Made by a program: the position numbers and the translations under genes. From WTFY01 sp965220875 (lineage in GTDB: Bacteria > Pseudomonadota > Gammaproteobacteria > UBA4575): a DNA stretch of 64,000 nt. Position 1 is the first letter of the stretch, and each line of letters opens with the position of its first letter. Positions 44,714 to 54,283 of the stretch are shown one piece after another. The notes under the pieces were generated by a model that was not told the DNA's origin, did not search any database, and saw nothing but the letters and a program-made list of their open reading frames with translations. Where the stretch lies: assembly GCA_965220875.1 (NCBI GenBank), contig OZ244849.1, positions 1,736,001-1,800,000 of the forward strand, given 5' to 3'.

Positions 44714-45084
44714 GTGTCATGTGGAACCACCGAGGAATGATGCTCTAGAATCCTGTAGCCATCATCACTCTCATTTCCAATCACAAAGGTAAAGCGGGCA
44801 GGTAGGCTGACCTGTTCATTTTCGATGTACGTAAACTCATAGAATCCGGAGCACAGCCAAGTGCCGCCATATACTCGTGACCGTATCAGGCTGAAGTGAA
44901 CCTTCAGCTTCTCCTTGGAAAATAATCTTTCAAAGTACTTCCGGATAAGTTCTGGATTGTCATGAATAATTTCAGAGAACGTTCCCAACAGGATCGCTTC
45001 TCTTGAGTAGAGTTTGACAATACTGGAGACATCGCCTCTGTTAAGGCAGTCCTCCCACTTCTTAAGTATTTGATCTACTTGCAT
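44710..45084 (-). CDS. SnoaL-like/DUF4440 (NTF2-fold) protein
   Basis: 124 residues from the ATG at 45084. An NTF2-like cone fold is suggested by QILKKWEDCLNRGDVSSIVKLY at the start, a GTWLCSGFYEFTY strand and RFTFVIG near the end. Similar proteins act as polyketide cyclases, ketosteroid-isomerase-like enzymes or association domains. No active-site residues can be assigned. An upstream extension to 45126 is open but lacks a good ribosome site. Convergent with the aminotransferase, overlapping by 4 bp. Confidence 0.72.
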   Translation of the reverse strand: MQVDQILKKWEDCLNRGDVSSIVKLYSREAILLGTFSEIIHDNPELIRKYFERLFSKEKLKVHFSLIRSRVYGGTWLCSGFYEFTYIENEQVSLPARFTFVIGNESDDGYRILEHHSSVVPHDT

Positions 45085-45297
45085 AATTGGCAGCTTGTAT
45101 ACTATTGGCACTTCATGGCATGTCATACAGGCACTTACCCATACCGGATAACACCTATATACTGCTAGAAAACAGTTACAGGTTTGTAACTGAAAAAAGA
45201 CTGCTTATCAAGCCACACGAAATGACCGTGAACTTGGATGATACAATTACCTCACTGAAATTTTGCACATTTAGGGGTCTTGACGCCTGGAGAATTT

Positions 45298-47358
45298 ATG
45301 CCGCAGTGCAACCTGTCTAAATTACTCAAATGGCTGACGGCCATTCTTGCAGTTCCGGCCATATTGCTGATCAGTTCATTTGCCAATATCAATGCGGTGC
45401 TTGAGCCTCATGACAAGCACAGTAAGGCAACACGGATCATCACCCAGCTTCTGCAAAAGTATCACTACAAGGAATTCAGCATTGACGATGCGTTGTCAGA
45501 AAAGATCCTGGAGGCATACTTGACTTCGTTAGATCCGAATAGAAGTTACTTTTACCAGGAGGATGTAGACAGTTTTGATATGTTCCGGTTCAGGCTGGAT
45601 GATGCGTTGAAAGAGCAAGAACTGGATGTTCCGTTCGAAATGTTCCGACTGTTTCAGGAACGAGTAGATGAACGTATCGACTACGCCCTGAGCCTTCTTG
45701 GGAAGGAGTTTGATTTCGGCATACAGGAAGAATTTGTTTTGGACCGCTCTGAGTCAGGCTGGGCAAAAGGCGTGATGGATATGAATGAGCTTTGGAGGAA
45801 GCGTGTCAAGAATGACGTGCTCAACCTGAAGCTTTCCGGCCAGCAGCCTGATGAAATCAGGCAAACACTCGAGAAACGCTATCAGGGCATTGCCAGACAC
45901 AGCCAGCTCGATGCCGAGGAAGTATACCAGCTGTTCATAAACTCTTTCACACATACCCTTGAGCCTCATACGAGCTATTTATCCCCCAGGACATCAGAAA
46001 ACTTCGCAATACGCATGAGCCTATCTCTCGAGGGTATCGGGGCATTGCTGCGCATAGAAGGCGAGCACACTCTGGTCGAAAAAATCATCCCTGGCGGACC
46101 AGCTGATTTGAGTGGGTTGCTGCACGCGTCAGACAGGATCGTCGGTGTAGCGCAACAGGACGAAACGGAGTTCAAGGATGTTGTGGGATGGCGCCTCGAA
46201 GAGGTGGTCGAACTGATTCGTGGCGCAAAGGGCACTGCAGTAAGGCTCCAGATACTACCTGGAACCGAAGGCTATGCTGCCAAGATCAAGGAGATACAGA
46301 TCATACGGGACGAGATCAAGCTGGAGGAACAGGCGGCAAAAAACAGAACCATTACCATTCAGGATAATGGCCGAACCAGCAAGGTAGGAATAATCCAGGT
46401 TCCAACCTTCTACATCGATATTGCCGCGTATCAGCGTGGCGAAACAGACTATCGAAGTACGACCCGTGACGTGGAGCGTTTGATTTCTGAACTGAATGAC
46501 ATGGACATCGACGCCCTCATTCTCGACTTGCGAGGTAATGGAGGAGGATCACTGACTGAAGCGACACAACTTGCAGGCCTGTTCATTGAGGAGGGTCCGA
46601 TTGTGCAAGTCAAGAACTCGAAAGGCCATATACGTATTCATCGAGATCGTGACTCCAAAGTCGCTTACAAGGGTCCGTTAATCGTTCTAGTAGACCGATT
46701 CAGTGCCTCGGCGTCAGAAATCGTAGCGAGTGTAATCCAGGACTACCAATATGGTTTGGTTGTAGGCGAAACCACTTTCGGCAAAGGTACCGTGCAACAG
46801 CTTATTGACTTGAACAACTTTCACTCCAATCGCAATACCAGGCTTGGTCAGCTGAAAGCAACGATTGCCCAATATTTCAGGGTTAGCGGGAACAGCACAC
46901 AGCATAAAGGCGTGGTACCGGATATCAGCTTTGATACAGTTTTCACTGACAAGCATGGAGAGCGCACCTTGCAGAATGCGTTACCTTGGAAATCCATATC
47001 TGCCATAAGCCATCATCATGGTCCAGTGAATCGTCACATACTGGAGACTGCTGCAAGCTTGCACAAGTCACGTATCCAGGACAACAGAGACTACTGGGAT
47101 TTGGTACTGTCGCTACAGCGTGATTCTGAACTAAGGGACAAAAATTCAATTTCCTTGCTTGAATCAGCAAGGCAAACAGAATTTGAAAAGAACAAGGCGG
47201 TACATGCGGCCAGCCAGAATGTGAAGCTAGACACTCCAGACAAAAAAGGCAGCGATGAGGATATCGATGTATTGCTTCAAGAAACCGCGCATATAGCGGC
47301 TGACCTGGCAAGCCTTCTGAATGTGCAACGTGCCAGCTCTTTGACACACGCACCATAA
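45298..47358 (+). CDS. prc: Carboxy-terminal (tail-specific) protease Prc
   Basis: 686 residues. A hydrophobic N-terminal segment (about 10-30, signal or anchor) directs export. A PDZ domain is at about 235-320 and the S41 peptidase core has the nucleophile in RFSASASEIVAS and the general base Lys in TTFGKGTVQ. A C-terminal Prc-specific extension (about 550-686) completes the family plan. It degrades periplasmic proteins with nonpolar C-termini, including lipoprotein and cell-wall hydrolase substrates. The ATG at 45298 has GGAGA upstream. Confidence 0.93.
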   Translation: MPQCNLSKLLKWLTAILAVPAILLISSFANINAVLEPHDKHSKATRIITQLLQKYHYKEFSIDDALSEKILEAYLTSLDPNRSYFYQEDVDSFDMFRFRLDDALKEQELDVPFEMFRLFQERVDERIDYALSLLGKEFDFGIQEEFVLDRSESGWAKGVMDMNELWRKRVKNDVLNLKLSGQQPDEIRQTLEKRYQGIARHSQLDAEEVYQLFINSFTHTLEPHTSYLSPRTSENFAIRMSLSLEGIGALLRIEGEHTLVEKIIPGGPADLSGLLHASDRIVGVAQQDETEFKDVVGWRLEEVVELIRGAKGTAVRLQILPGTEGYAAKIKEIQIIRDEIKLEEQAAKNRTITIQDNGRTSKVGIIQVPTFYIDIAAYQRGETDYRSTTRDVERLISELNDMDIDALILDLRGNGGGSLTEATQLAGLFIEEGPIVQVKNSKGHIRIHRDRDSKVAYKGPLIVLVDRFSASASEIVASVIQDYQYGLVVGETTFGKGTVQQLIDLNNFHSNRNTRLGQLKATIAQYFRVSGNSTQHKGVVPDISFDTVFTDKHGERTLQNALPWKSISAISHHHGPVNRHILETAASLHKSRIQDNRDYWDLVLSLQRDSELRDKNSISLLESARQTEFEKNKAVHAASQNVKLDTPDKKGSDEDIDVLLQETAHIAADLASLLNVQRASSLTHAP

Positions 47359-47361
47359 TCC

Positions 47362-48543
47362 TCAGGTCAATTGACCAAAAATCCTGAATCCTGCTACATA
47401 TGTACCGACTGCTGAGCCGAATGAACTCAGCACAAATATGAGCAGTGTTTTGGCAACAGCATTTCTCCGCCAGCCCGAGACGGTAGTCGTATCCACGCGC
47501 AACGCACGGAAATCGTTTACGGTAGGTTTACGAATTACAGTTTCCACAGCAGCCGTTACCATCCCTGCACCAATCGTGGGGTTCAGGGAAGTAATGGGCG
47601 CAGCAATGAATGCAGTGGCAACAGTAATCAGATGCGCACCTGCTATGGCAGCCCCCAGGGCAGACAAACTTCCATTTATCACGATCCACTGTAAAACAAG
47701 CCTCCAGCCTAAGTCAGGGCTTTGTTTGAACCCAAAATAAAACCCGGTACCAATCAGCACAACGATGATCCAGGGCAGGATTTTCAAGAAAGTCCTCTTC
47801 CGCTTGACCGTTTCCAGCCTCTCCAGGACACTTTCAGGCTGAAAACTGGAATCTTTCAGATAATGGGCAATCCCTTTCATATGACCTGCCCCCACTACAG
47901 CCAGAATGTTTTTGTTTTTGTTCTCCTCTACAACCCGCAGTATCTTGGCAGACATGTATTGATCTCGTTCCTCAACGAGAGGCAGGTAGAGATGATTGCT
48001 TTCCTCAGAGAATCGCGCAAATAAAGTTTCTAAAACATCACCATTCTTTAGCTTCTCTATCTCCTTCTCAGATACGCTTTCGCGTGAAAGCACGCTTGCG
48101 AACAATCCCGCCACGAGCGAGATGCGTTTCCAAAAGGACGTATTCCGGTAAGCCCGTCTGAGCGTTATCCCGATTTCGCGGTCAATCAGTGCTAGCTGCA
48201 GCCCTGATTCAGATGCTTCTTCAATCGCGGTTTTCATGTCCACGCCAGGCTCTACGCCCAACTGTTCAGCCATCCTTTGCTGGTATGCGCCCAAAGCCAG
48301 GTGGGCAGTAACCATGCTTGCTTTTCTCTGGCGAAATACAGCAAACAAGTCCATCTCAGCAAGCGTATCGGGGTTCACAATTGCGTTATACCGGCTTTGA
48401 CAGAGTTCAACACAGACCACGTCAAACATTCCGGAACGTAGCATTTCCCTGACGGCATCCGCGCTGGAACGAGACACATGCGAAGTGCCCAAGAGAGTAA
48501 CCTTACTCTCTTGAATGATCAAAGATTGCAAAGGTTCGTTCAC
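47362..48543 (-). CDS. TraB/PrgY-family membrane protein
   Basis: 393 residues. The N-terminal GumN/TraB domain begins VTLLGTSHVSR and carries VCVELCQSRYN and AVVGAGHMKGI, the conserved GxxH and ExxxxR motifs of a metal-dependent fold related to Tiki proteases. About five hydrophobic helices fill the last 150 residues. Family members shut down sex pheromone in enterococci, but most bacterial ones are uncharacterised. It is convergent with prc, 3 bp apart. Confidence 0.85.
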   Translation of the reverse strand: MNEPLQSLIIQESKVTLLGTSHVSRSSADAVREMLRSGMFDVVCVELCQSRYNAIVNPDTLAEMDLFAVFRQRKASMVTAHLALGAYQQRMAEQLGVEPGVDMKTAIEEASESGLQLALIDREIGITLRRAYRNTSFWKRISLVAGLFASVLSRESVSEKEIEKLKNGDVLETLFARFSEESNHLYLPLVEERDQYMSAKILRVVEENKNKNILAVVGAGHMKGIAHYLKDSSFQPESVLERLETVKRKRTFLKILPWIIVVLIGTGFYFGFKQSPDLGWRLVLQWIVINGSLSALGAAIAGAHLITVATAFIAAPITSLNPTIGAGMVTAAVETVIRKPTVNDFRALRVDTTTVSGWRRNAVAKTLLIFVLSSFGSAVGTYVAGFRIFGQLT

Positions 48544-48613
48544 AATTTTCTCATTTACCGTGGATGTAGATGGAAGGCCAGTTGAACTGGAAAATCAAAG
48601 CAGCTTGGAACTA

Positions 48614-48967
48614 TTAGTATTTGTCATACTTTCTCGAACTCCCTTTCACCTTGTCGACCGGGTAACGCTGCTCGTTCAGCTCTATTTTTTTTCGTGCAAT
48701 CTCCATCAAATTAATATCCATTTGGTCTGACAAACGGAGCAGAAAGATAAATATATCCGCCATCTCAAATGCCACTTCCTCATGGTCTTGTGGATCAAGC
48801 CGGACACTTTGCTCTTCAGTAAGCCACTGAAAATGTTCGACCAGTTCAGCAACTTCTACAGATAATGCCATGGAAAGGTTTTTTGGGCTGTGGAATTGCT
48901 CCCAGTCCCTTACCTGTGCAAACTTTCTCAACCTTAATTTGAGTTCTTCAAGGCATTGATCGGTCAT
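48614..48967 (-). CDS. MazG-like nucleotide pyrophosphohydrolase
   Basis: 117 residues of the MazG/RS21-C6 (dCTP pyrophosphatase) type. Metal-binding acidic pairs appear in EVAELVEHFQW and FEMADIFIFLLRL. The short single-domain form resembles dCTPase/RS21-C6 proteins that remove modified dNTPs. It lies between the TraB-like gene and moeB, all on the minus strand, with gaps of about 70 bp each. Confidence 0.88.
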   Translation of the reverse strand: MTDQCLEELKLRLRKFAQVRDWEQFHSPKNLSMALSVEVAELVEHFQWLTEEQSVRLDPQDHEEVAFEMADIFIFLLRLSDQMDINLMEIARKKIELNEQRYPVDKVKGSSRKYDKY

Positions 48968-49045
48968 TGACGATGTTTTCTAAATAATCCAGAAAGTGCA
49001 GAGAACCTGTATATGAGAATGCAGAGCAGCCTTGGATACCTGCAG

Positions 49046-49828
49046 TCAAGCATGGCCTTTCGAGTTTGCACACACGACACACCTGGGATCCCTGTTTATC
49101 CTGACACTGTGCCATTCCATATTTAATGCGTCGATGAGCAAAATTTTGTTGGAAAGGATCTTGCCATGATTCAGCAAAAGCTTGATGGCTTCTGTTGCCT
49201 GAAGGCATCCAACCAGTCCTGCCACGGAACCTAGAATACCGGTTTGAGCACAACTCTCTTCCAAGTCTCCCTGATCAGGATACAGGCATCCGTAGCAGGC
49301 GCTTTGAGACTTCATCGTGAATACCGTAACTTGGCCTTCAAACCGGATTGCCGCGCCTACTATCAGCGGAGTGTGAGTTTCAACGCATGCGCGATTGATC
49401 GCATACCGGGCACTGAAGTTATCCGTTGCATCAACTACAAGGTCCGCTTCCGAGGCTACTTGCCTGAGCCGGGCTCCGGACAGTACTGAATTGATGGTGC
49501 GTACCTCCGTCTGCTGATTCATGGCTGTCAGCCTCTGCTTGGCAGCACTCACTTTCTCGCATCCTATGTCGTCACTGAGGAATATCACCTGTCTTTGCAG
49601 GTTGGATAAATCGACCCTGTCCGGATCTACCAGGGTAATTCTTCCAACGCCGCTGGTCACCAAGTACATGGCCACTGCAGAACCTAGGCCGCCAACACCA
49701 AACAGCACAACACGAGATGCAAGGAGTTTCTGCTGCCCTGACAGGTCAATCTGAGGAAGCATAATCTGCCTGCTGTAACGCAATAAATCCTGATCGCTTA
49801 ACTCTGTTTTTTCAGCAGTTCTACTCAT
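49046..49828 (-). CDS. moeB: MoeB/ThiF/HesA-family adenylyltransferase
   Basis: 260 residues. Rossmann ATP-binding motif GVGGLGSAVA (about 43-52), Arg in NLQRQ, DATDNFSARY, a candidate catalytic Cys in LEESCAQTG, and zinc-binding pairs CYGC and CVVC are all present. It adenylates the Gly-Gly tail of MoaD (or ThiS). The Moco setting (moaA, mobA and mobB in the window) favours MoeB, but MoaD and ThiS genes are absent here, so HesA/ThiF remains possible. Confidence 0.85.
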   Translation of the reverse strand: MSRTAEKTELSDQDLLRYSRQIMLPQIDLSGQQKLLASRVVLFGVGGLGSAVAMYLVTSGVGRITLVDPDRVDLSNLQRQVIFLSDDIGCEKVSAAKQRLTAMNQQTEVRTINSVLSGARLRQVASEADLVVDATDNFSARYAINRACVETHTPLIVGAAIRFEGQVTVFTMKSQSACYGCLYPDQGDLEESCAQTGILGSVAGLVGCLQATEAIKLLLNHGKILSNKILLIDALNMEWHSVRINRDPRCVVCANSKGHA

Positions 49829-49852
49829 TCAGTTCATCGGGCATTTGTTCGT

Positions 49853-50170
49853 TCACTTGTTCTCTCGGCGCCTGCTGCTTTCAGCAAATGCCTTGAGTTG
49901 TTCAGGAGTGGCCTCTTTCTGGAACTTGGCTTTCCATTCTGCATAAGGCATCCCGTAAACAATTTCCCTGGCGCGTTCATACTCTATTTCAATGCCCCTG
50001 TTCTCTGCAGCAGCAACGTACCACTTTGAAAGACAGTTTCGGCAAAAATCAGCAAGGTTCATCAGGTCAATATTTTGTACATCGGATTTGGCACGCAAAT
50101 GCTCCAATAGCTTCCTGAATACAGCGGCTTCAATTTCAAGTCGGTCCAGGTCGTTGATCGGCTCACCCAT
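49853..50170 (-). CDS. DUF1244-family protein
   Basis: 105 residues from the ATG at 50170, which follows GGGGGAAAG. The longer frame to 50314 is ignored because it overlaps the probable mobA promoter region. ALRAKSDVQNIDLMNLADFCRNCLSKW with a Cys-rich CRNC, and YGMPYAEWKAKFQ, are typical of the DUF1244 family. Function is unknown. It lies 24 bp upstream of moeB, so it may share an operon. It is divergent from mobA. Confidence 0.85.
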   Translation of the reverse strand: MGEPINDLDRLEIEAAVFRKLLEHLRAKSDVQNIDLMNLADFCRNCLSKWYVAAAENRGIEIEYERAREIVYGMPYAEWKAKFQKEATPEQLKAFAESSRRRENK

Positions 50171-50349
50171 GTTTACTTTCCCCCTTGTTTGACTATAACA
50201 GACAACCAAGCTTGCTATACTAGAATTTGAACCAGAGGCACTTACAGCATTACCCAGGCGCAAATCACGCCAGCTGCCTGCAAAAAGCTTGTGTTCAAAC
50301 CCTGGCTGCTGCAAGCATACCTAGTATTTCACAACAACCGGCTACTGTT

Positions 50350-50943
50350 ATGCACAAAGATAAAATTACAGGCGTGATACTGGCCGGTGGCAAGGCAACC
50401 CGCATGGGGGGTCTGGACAAGGGGCTGATCCATATCAATGGTTACCCGATGATTGTCCTTGTGATGAATGCCCTAAAACCACAGGTTTCAAAGATTTTTA
50501 TCAATGCCAACCGAAACAAAAAAACGTACGAAAAATTTGGCTATCAGGTAATCGCAGATGATTTGGACGGATTTCAAGGCCCTCTTGCAGGGGTGGCCAC
50601 TGCAATGAAACATGCATCGACCGAATTTGTCTTCACCTGCCCCTGTGACGGTCCCATGCTTCCAGGAAACATTGTAGAACGCTTGCATTCGGAACTCAGT
50701 CGTCAGCATGCGGAAATTTGTGTGGCCCACGATGGGGACAGAATGCAATCTGTATATGCACTGATCAGCTGCCGACTACAAGAAAGCCTGCGGGCATATC
50801 TTGCAGATGGTGGCCGTAAAATCGAAAACTGGTATGAGAAGCATGTACTCGTACAGGCTGATTTCAGTGAAACGAAGGATTGTTTTTTAAATGTCAACCG
50901 GCAAAGTGACCTGGCTGAGGTTTCGGCACACTTAAAGATTTGA
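50350..50943 (+). CDS. mobA: Molybdenum cofactor guanylyltransferase MobA
   Basis: 197 residues from the ATG at 50350. The nucleotide loop LAGGKATRMGGLDKGL near residues 10-25 is the MobA signature, followed by DDLDGFQGPLAGVA and the CPCDGPMLP segment with the metal-binding Asp. It transfers GMP to molybdopterin-Mo to make the bis-MGD form used by nitrate reductase and DMSO reductase-family enzymes. It overlaps the mobB frame at its end. Confidence 0.93.
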   Translation: MHKDKITGVILAGGKATRMGGLDKGLIHINGYPMIVLVMNALKPQVSKIFINANRNKKTYEKFGYQVIADDLDGFQGPLAGVATAMKHASTEFVFTCPCDGPMLPGNIVERLHSELSRQHAEICVAHDGDRMQSVYALISCRLQESLRAYLADGGRKIENWYEKHVLVQADFSETKDCFLNVNRQSDLAEVSAHLKI

Positions 50944-50951
50944 ATACTGGC

Positions 50952-51506
50952 ATGGACCATAATCAACAATATGAATTTCCAGTCATGGGGCTGTGTGCAT
51001 ACAGCGGCTCAGGCAAGACCACTTTGCTTGAGAAGCTTATACCGTTATTCAACGCACGTGGCCTGAATGTGGCAGTCATCAAACATGCACATCACTCATT
51101 TGATATTGATTACCCGGAAAAAGACAGCTACAGGATCAGAAAAGCAGGTGCCCAGCAAATTTTAATCTCGTCTCGGAAACGCTGGGCACTTATCCATGAA
51201 AACACTTCAGAAAAGACAGAACTGTCACTGCATGAGGCGTTGATGCGAATAAACCCAGAGCCTATTGATTTTGTGGTGGTTGAAGGCTTTAAAGCGGCGC
51301 CGATACCAAAGATCGAGATACACAGGCCTGCCTTAGGTAAACCCCTTCTTGCTGTCGATGATCCTTACGTGATTGCCATTGCAACAGACGGACCCATGCA
51401 AATTCAAATTACCTTGCCTGTGCTGGACTTGAATAATACAGGTCAGATTGCCAGGTTTATCGAACAGCGCATCCACAGCGGAAATAAACTCCACTGCAAG
51501 TTATAA
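50952..51506 (+). CDS. mobB: MobB, GTP-binding molybdopterin-guanine dinucleotide accessory protein
   Basis: 184 residues. Walker A AYSGSGKTTLLEKL near the start, VIKHAHHSFDID with the metal-binding region, SYRIRKAGAQQ and VVVEGFKAAPIPKIE are the family motifs. A TTG at 50940 would overlap the mobA stop, but the ATG at 50952 is preferred. It binds MobA and GTP and assists MGD formation. A 7-bp hairpin at 51538-51560 follows. Confidence 0.92.
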   Translation: MDHNQQYEFPVMGLCAYSGSGKTTLLEKLIPLFNARGLNVAVIKHAHHSFDIDYPEKDSYRIRKAGAQQILISSRKRWALIHENTSEKTELSLHEALMRINPEPIDFVVVEGFKAAPIPKIEIHRPALGKPLLAVDDPYVIAIATDGPMQIQITLPVLDLNNTGQIARFIEQRIHSGNKLHCKL

Positions 51507-51537
51507 ATGTTATAATCAGTACTTATAAGAGCAGCCT

Positions 51538-51563
51538 GGCGCTGATCTGAGAACAGCGCCTTT
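51538..51563 (+). terminator. Possible weak terminator after mobB
   Basis: GGCGCTG pairs with CAGCGCC around a nine-base loop and is followed by TTTAAAC, 31 bp after the mobB stop. The T run is short, so termination would be partial. Confidence 0.5.
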
Positions 51564-51723
51564 AAACAATCTATTTAGAAAACAATGCGTTAGGCTGATC
51601 AGAGATAATCTGAATTAGTATCAACAGGCAGAGAACAATTGCCTGCAAAAGCAGGGTTGGCACACCATGCCTGCTAGTCAGCCTGATTGGAAATGATTTG
51701 TACAAACTCAGGAGTTGATTTAC

Positions 51724-53028
51724 ATGGCAGATCGAACCGTCACAGTGACAGATAATGCGACAGGGAAAAAGGTCAACCTACCTGTACTGGATGGAACAAA
51801 TGGACCCAGCACCATTGACATTGGGACCTTGTACAAGGAACTCGGCTACTTCACCTATGATCCGGGCTATGTGTCCACAGCAAGCTGTGAAAGCAAAATT
51901 ACTTTTATCGACGGGGACTTGGGGCTGCTTCGCTACCGGGGTTATCCCATTGAGCAGCTTGCAGAAAACAGCACCTTTCTAGAAGTATGCTACCTGCTCT
52001 TACACGGCGAGCTTCCCGATAGGCAAAGCTTCGATGCGTTCGAGGACCGGCTGAAGACGCATACCTTGCTGGATGAAAAAATGCGTCGGTTTTACCTGGG
52101 GTTTCATAACAATTCACATCCCATGGCAATGATGGTCGCTACGGTAGGCGCCATGTCCGCGTTTTATCACGACCAGATAGATGTGCACGATGCAGATTCA
52201 AGAGAGAGCGCAGCAAACCGGCTTATCGCCAAGGTCCCAACCATGGCCGCGTGGGTCTACAAATACACCGTAGGACAACCATTCATATACCCGAACAACA
52301 GCCTCGATTATGTGTCGAACTTCCTGTACATGATGTTTGGCTTTCCCACCATGGATTACCGGCCCAGCCCAGCCTTCGTGCGGGCAATGGACCTGATACT
52401 CATTTTGCATGCTGACCACGAACAGAATGCCTCCACGTCTACAGTGAGACTGGCCGGCAGCTCGGGGGCAAACCCATATGCAGCCTTGTCTGCAGGCATT
52501 AGCTCGCTTTGGGGCCCGGCGCACGGTGGAGCAAATGAAGCCGTGATCAACATGCTCGAAGACATCGTACGGTCAGGGCAAAGCGTCAGCTACTATATTG
52601 AACGTGCGAAAGACAAGGACTCAAAATTTCGCTTGATGGGATTTGGCCATCGCGTGTACAAGAATTACGACCCGCGTGCCAAGATTATTCGTGAGGTTTG
52701 CCACCAGTTACTCGCTGAACTGGGAGAAAACAATCCCCATCAGCAGCTCCTCGATACTGCAATGGAGCTTGAACGTATTGCATTGGAAGATGAATACTTT
52801 GTGGCGCGCAAGCTGTATCCAAATGTCGATTTCTATTCCGGAATCATCTTGCGGGCAATGGGCATCCCACTAAACATGTTTACGGTAATATTTGCATTGG
52901 CTCGCACGGTAGGCTGGATTTCACACTGGAAGGAACACATGAGTGACCCCTATGCGAGAATTGGACGACCGCGCCAGTTATATACCGGAGCTGACCAACG
53001 CGATTACGTGCCTATAGATCAGCGGTAG
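51724..53028 (+). CDS. gltA: Citrate synthase
   Basis: 434 residues, the type II (large, NADH-sensitive class) length. The active-site His lies in LHADHEQNAST, the second in GFGHRVYKNYDPRA, and the catalytic Asp in ARKLYPNVDFYSG. An N-terminal domain of about 50 residues fits the hexameric bacterial form. The ATG at 51724 follows CAGGAG, and the TTG at 51715 is less likely. The gene has 217 bp of upstream non-coding sequence and its stop abuts that of the convergent metX. Confidence 0.94.
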   Translation: MADRTVTVTDNATGKKVNLPVLDGTNGPSTIDIGTLYKELGYFTYDPGYVSTASCESKITFIDGDLGLLRYRGYPIEQLAENSTFLEVCYLLLHGELPDRQSFDAFEDRLKTHTLLDEKMRRFYLGFHNNSHPMAMMVATVGAMSAFYHDQIDVHDADSRESAANRLIAKVPTMAAWVYKYTVGQPFIYPNNSLDYVSNFLYMMFGFPTMDYRPSPAFVRAMDLILILHADHEQNASTSTVRLAGSSGANPYAALSAGISSLWGPAHGGANEAVINMLEDIVRSGQSVSYYIERAKDKDSKFRLMGFGHRVYKNYDPRAKIIREVCHQLLAELGENNPHQQLLDTAMELERIALEDEYFVARKLYPNVDFYSGIILRAMGIPLNMFTVIFALARTVGWISHWKEHMSDPYARIGRPRQLYTGADQRDYVPIDQR

Positions 53029-54183
53029 CTAGCCGATTTCTGAAAAGAATTTCTGTACAACCGGGGCAAAGTTTTCTTCATCCACCAAAAACGAGTCATG
53101 CCCCTTGATTGAAGGCAGGCGGACAAACTCTACACTGCGCCCAGCTTTCTGAATTCCAAAAAAGATATCTTCCTGCTGTTTTATGGGAAACAGAATATCT
53201 GTTTCTACTCCGATAACAAGGGTTTTCTTTGAATGAATCTTGGCAAGCCCAGCATTGACTGAACCACCGTGCTCTGCAACATCAAACCAGTCCATTGCAC
53301 GGGATAGATAGAGGTAGCTGTTTGCGTCGAATGAATCCACAAACTTGTTGGCATTGTAATCCAGGTAAGATTCAACCTCGAACTCGATTCCAAACTTGTC
53401 CCTGTCTTTGTGTTCCATTCCGACACGTGCACGATTGAAACGCTGATTCCATTCCTCTCCTGCCCGATAGGTAATCAACCCAATCTTACGCGCCAGTGTC
53501 ATCCCCCTCTTGGGTTCTTTTTCCGAATCATAACGACCCTCTCTCCAGTCCGGGTCACACCTCACGATTTCCCGCTGTATGGAACGCATTGCTATCGCAA
53601 GCGGCAAGGCTCTGCAGGCAGAGGAAATTGTTACGAGGTAATCCACTTCGTCCGGGTACTGCAATGCATAAGCCAGAGATGACATACCGCCCATGGATGA
53701 GCCGACTACAGCGCAAAGGTGGTCAATCCCCAGCTCCTGCATGGCATGATGGCCAGCCTTGGCTATATCCTCAATAGTGAGATCGGGAAAGTCTATCGCA
53801 TACCGTTGGCCAGTGGCGGGGTTTATCGAGTACGGACCGGTTGAACCGAAGCAGCTTCCCAGTGAATTTACACAAACAACGTAAAACTGATTCGTGTCGA
53901 TTGGCTTGCCCGGGCCAATCATGTATTCCCACCAGCCTGGTGCAGGATCCTCCTGAGAGGAACAGGCATGTGCTGTAGGAGACAGCCCTGTGAATACAAG
54001 AACTGCATTATCACGCATTTGTGAAAGCCTGCCCCAAGACTCATAGGCTATTACTACCTTCGGCAAGCTGCCGCCGCGGCGCATAATAAAGTCTGTAGTG
54101 CCATAATCGCCATGTAATTCTACAAAACGAGTTGCAGGCGGGGTCCAGTTGGAATTGGTGTGTACGTCTTTTACGGTGTCCAT
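53029..54183 (-). CDS. metX: Homoserine O-acyltransferase MetX
   Basis: 384 residues, alpha/beta hydrolase fold. The nucleophile elbow VVGSSMGGM (Ser about 152), an Asp in the ETDILFP region and the His in IKGHDSFL form the triad. GLSPTAHA near residue 66 is a family oxyanion segment. MetX enzymes acylate homoserine with acetyl- or, in some gammaproteobacteria, succinyl-CoA, and this is not settled by sequence alone. metW, the usual neighbour in many proteobacteria, is absent. Confidence 0.92.
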   Translation of the reverse strand: MDTVKDVHTNSNWTPPATRFVELHGDYGTTDFIMRRGGSLPKVVIAYESWGRLSQMRDNAVLVFTGLSPTAHACSSQEDPAPGWWEYMIGPGKPIDTNQFYVVCVNSLGSCFGSTGPYSINPATGQRYAIDFPDLTIEDIAKAGHHAMQELGIDHLCAVVGSSMGGMSSLAYALQYPDEVDYLVTISSACRALPLAIAMRSIQREIVRCDPDWREGRYDSEKEPKRGMTLARKIGLITYRAGEEWNQRFNRARVGMEHKDRDKFGIEFEVESYLDYNANKFVDSFDANSYLYLSRAMDWFDVAEHGGSVNAGLAKIHSKKTLVIGVETDILFPIKQQEDIFFGIQKAGRSVEFVRLPSIKGHDSFLVDEENFAPVVQKFFSEIG

Positions 54184-54283
54184 GCTTTCTTTTTTCCCTG
54201 TGAGCAGGGTTGCGCTAGCCTAGCGCCCCTCATGCTCAAAATGTACAACGCTCTATACCTGATTAATCTGCAAAAGAAAAGAA

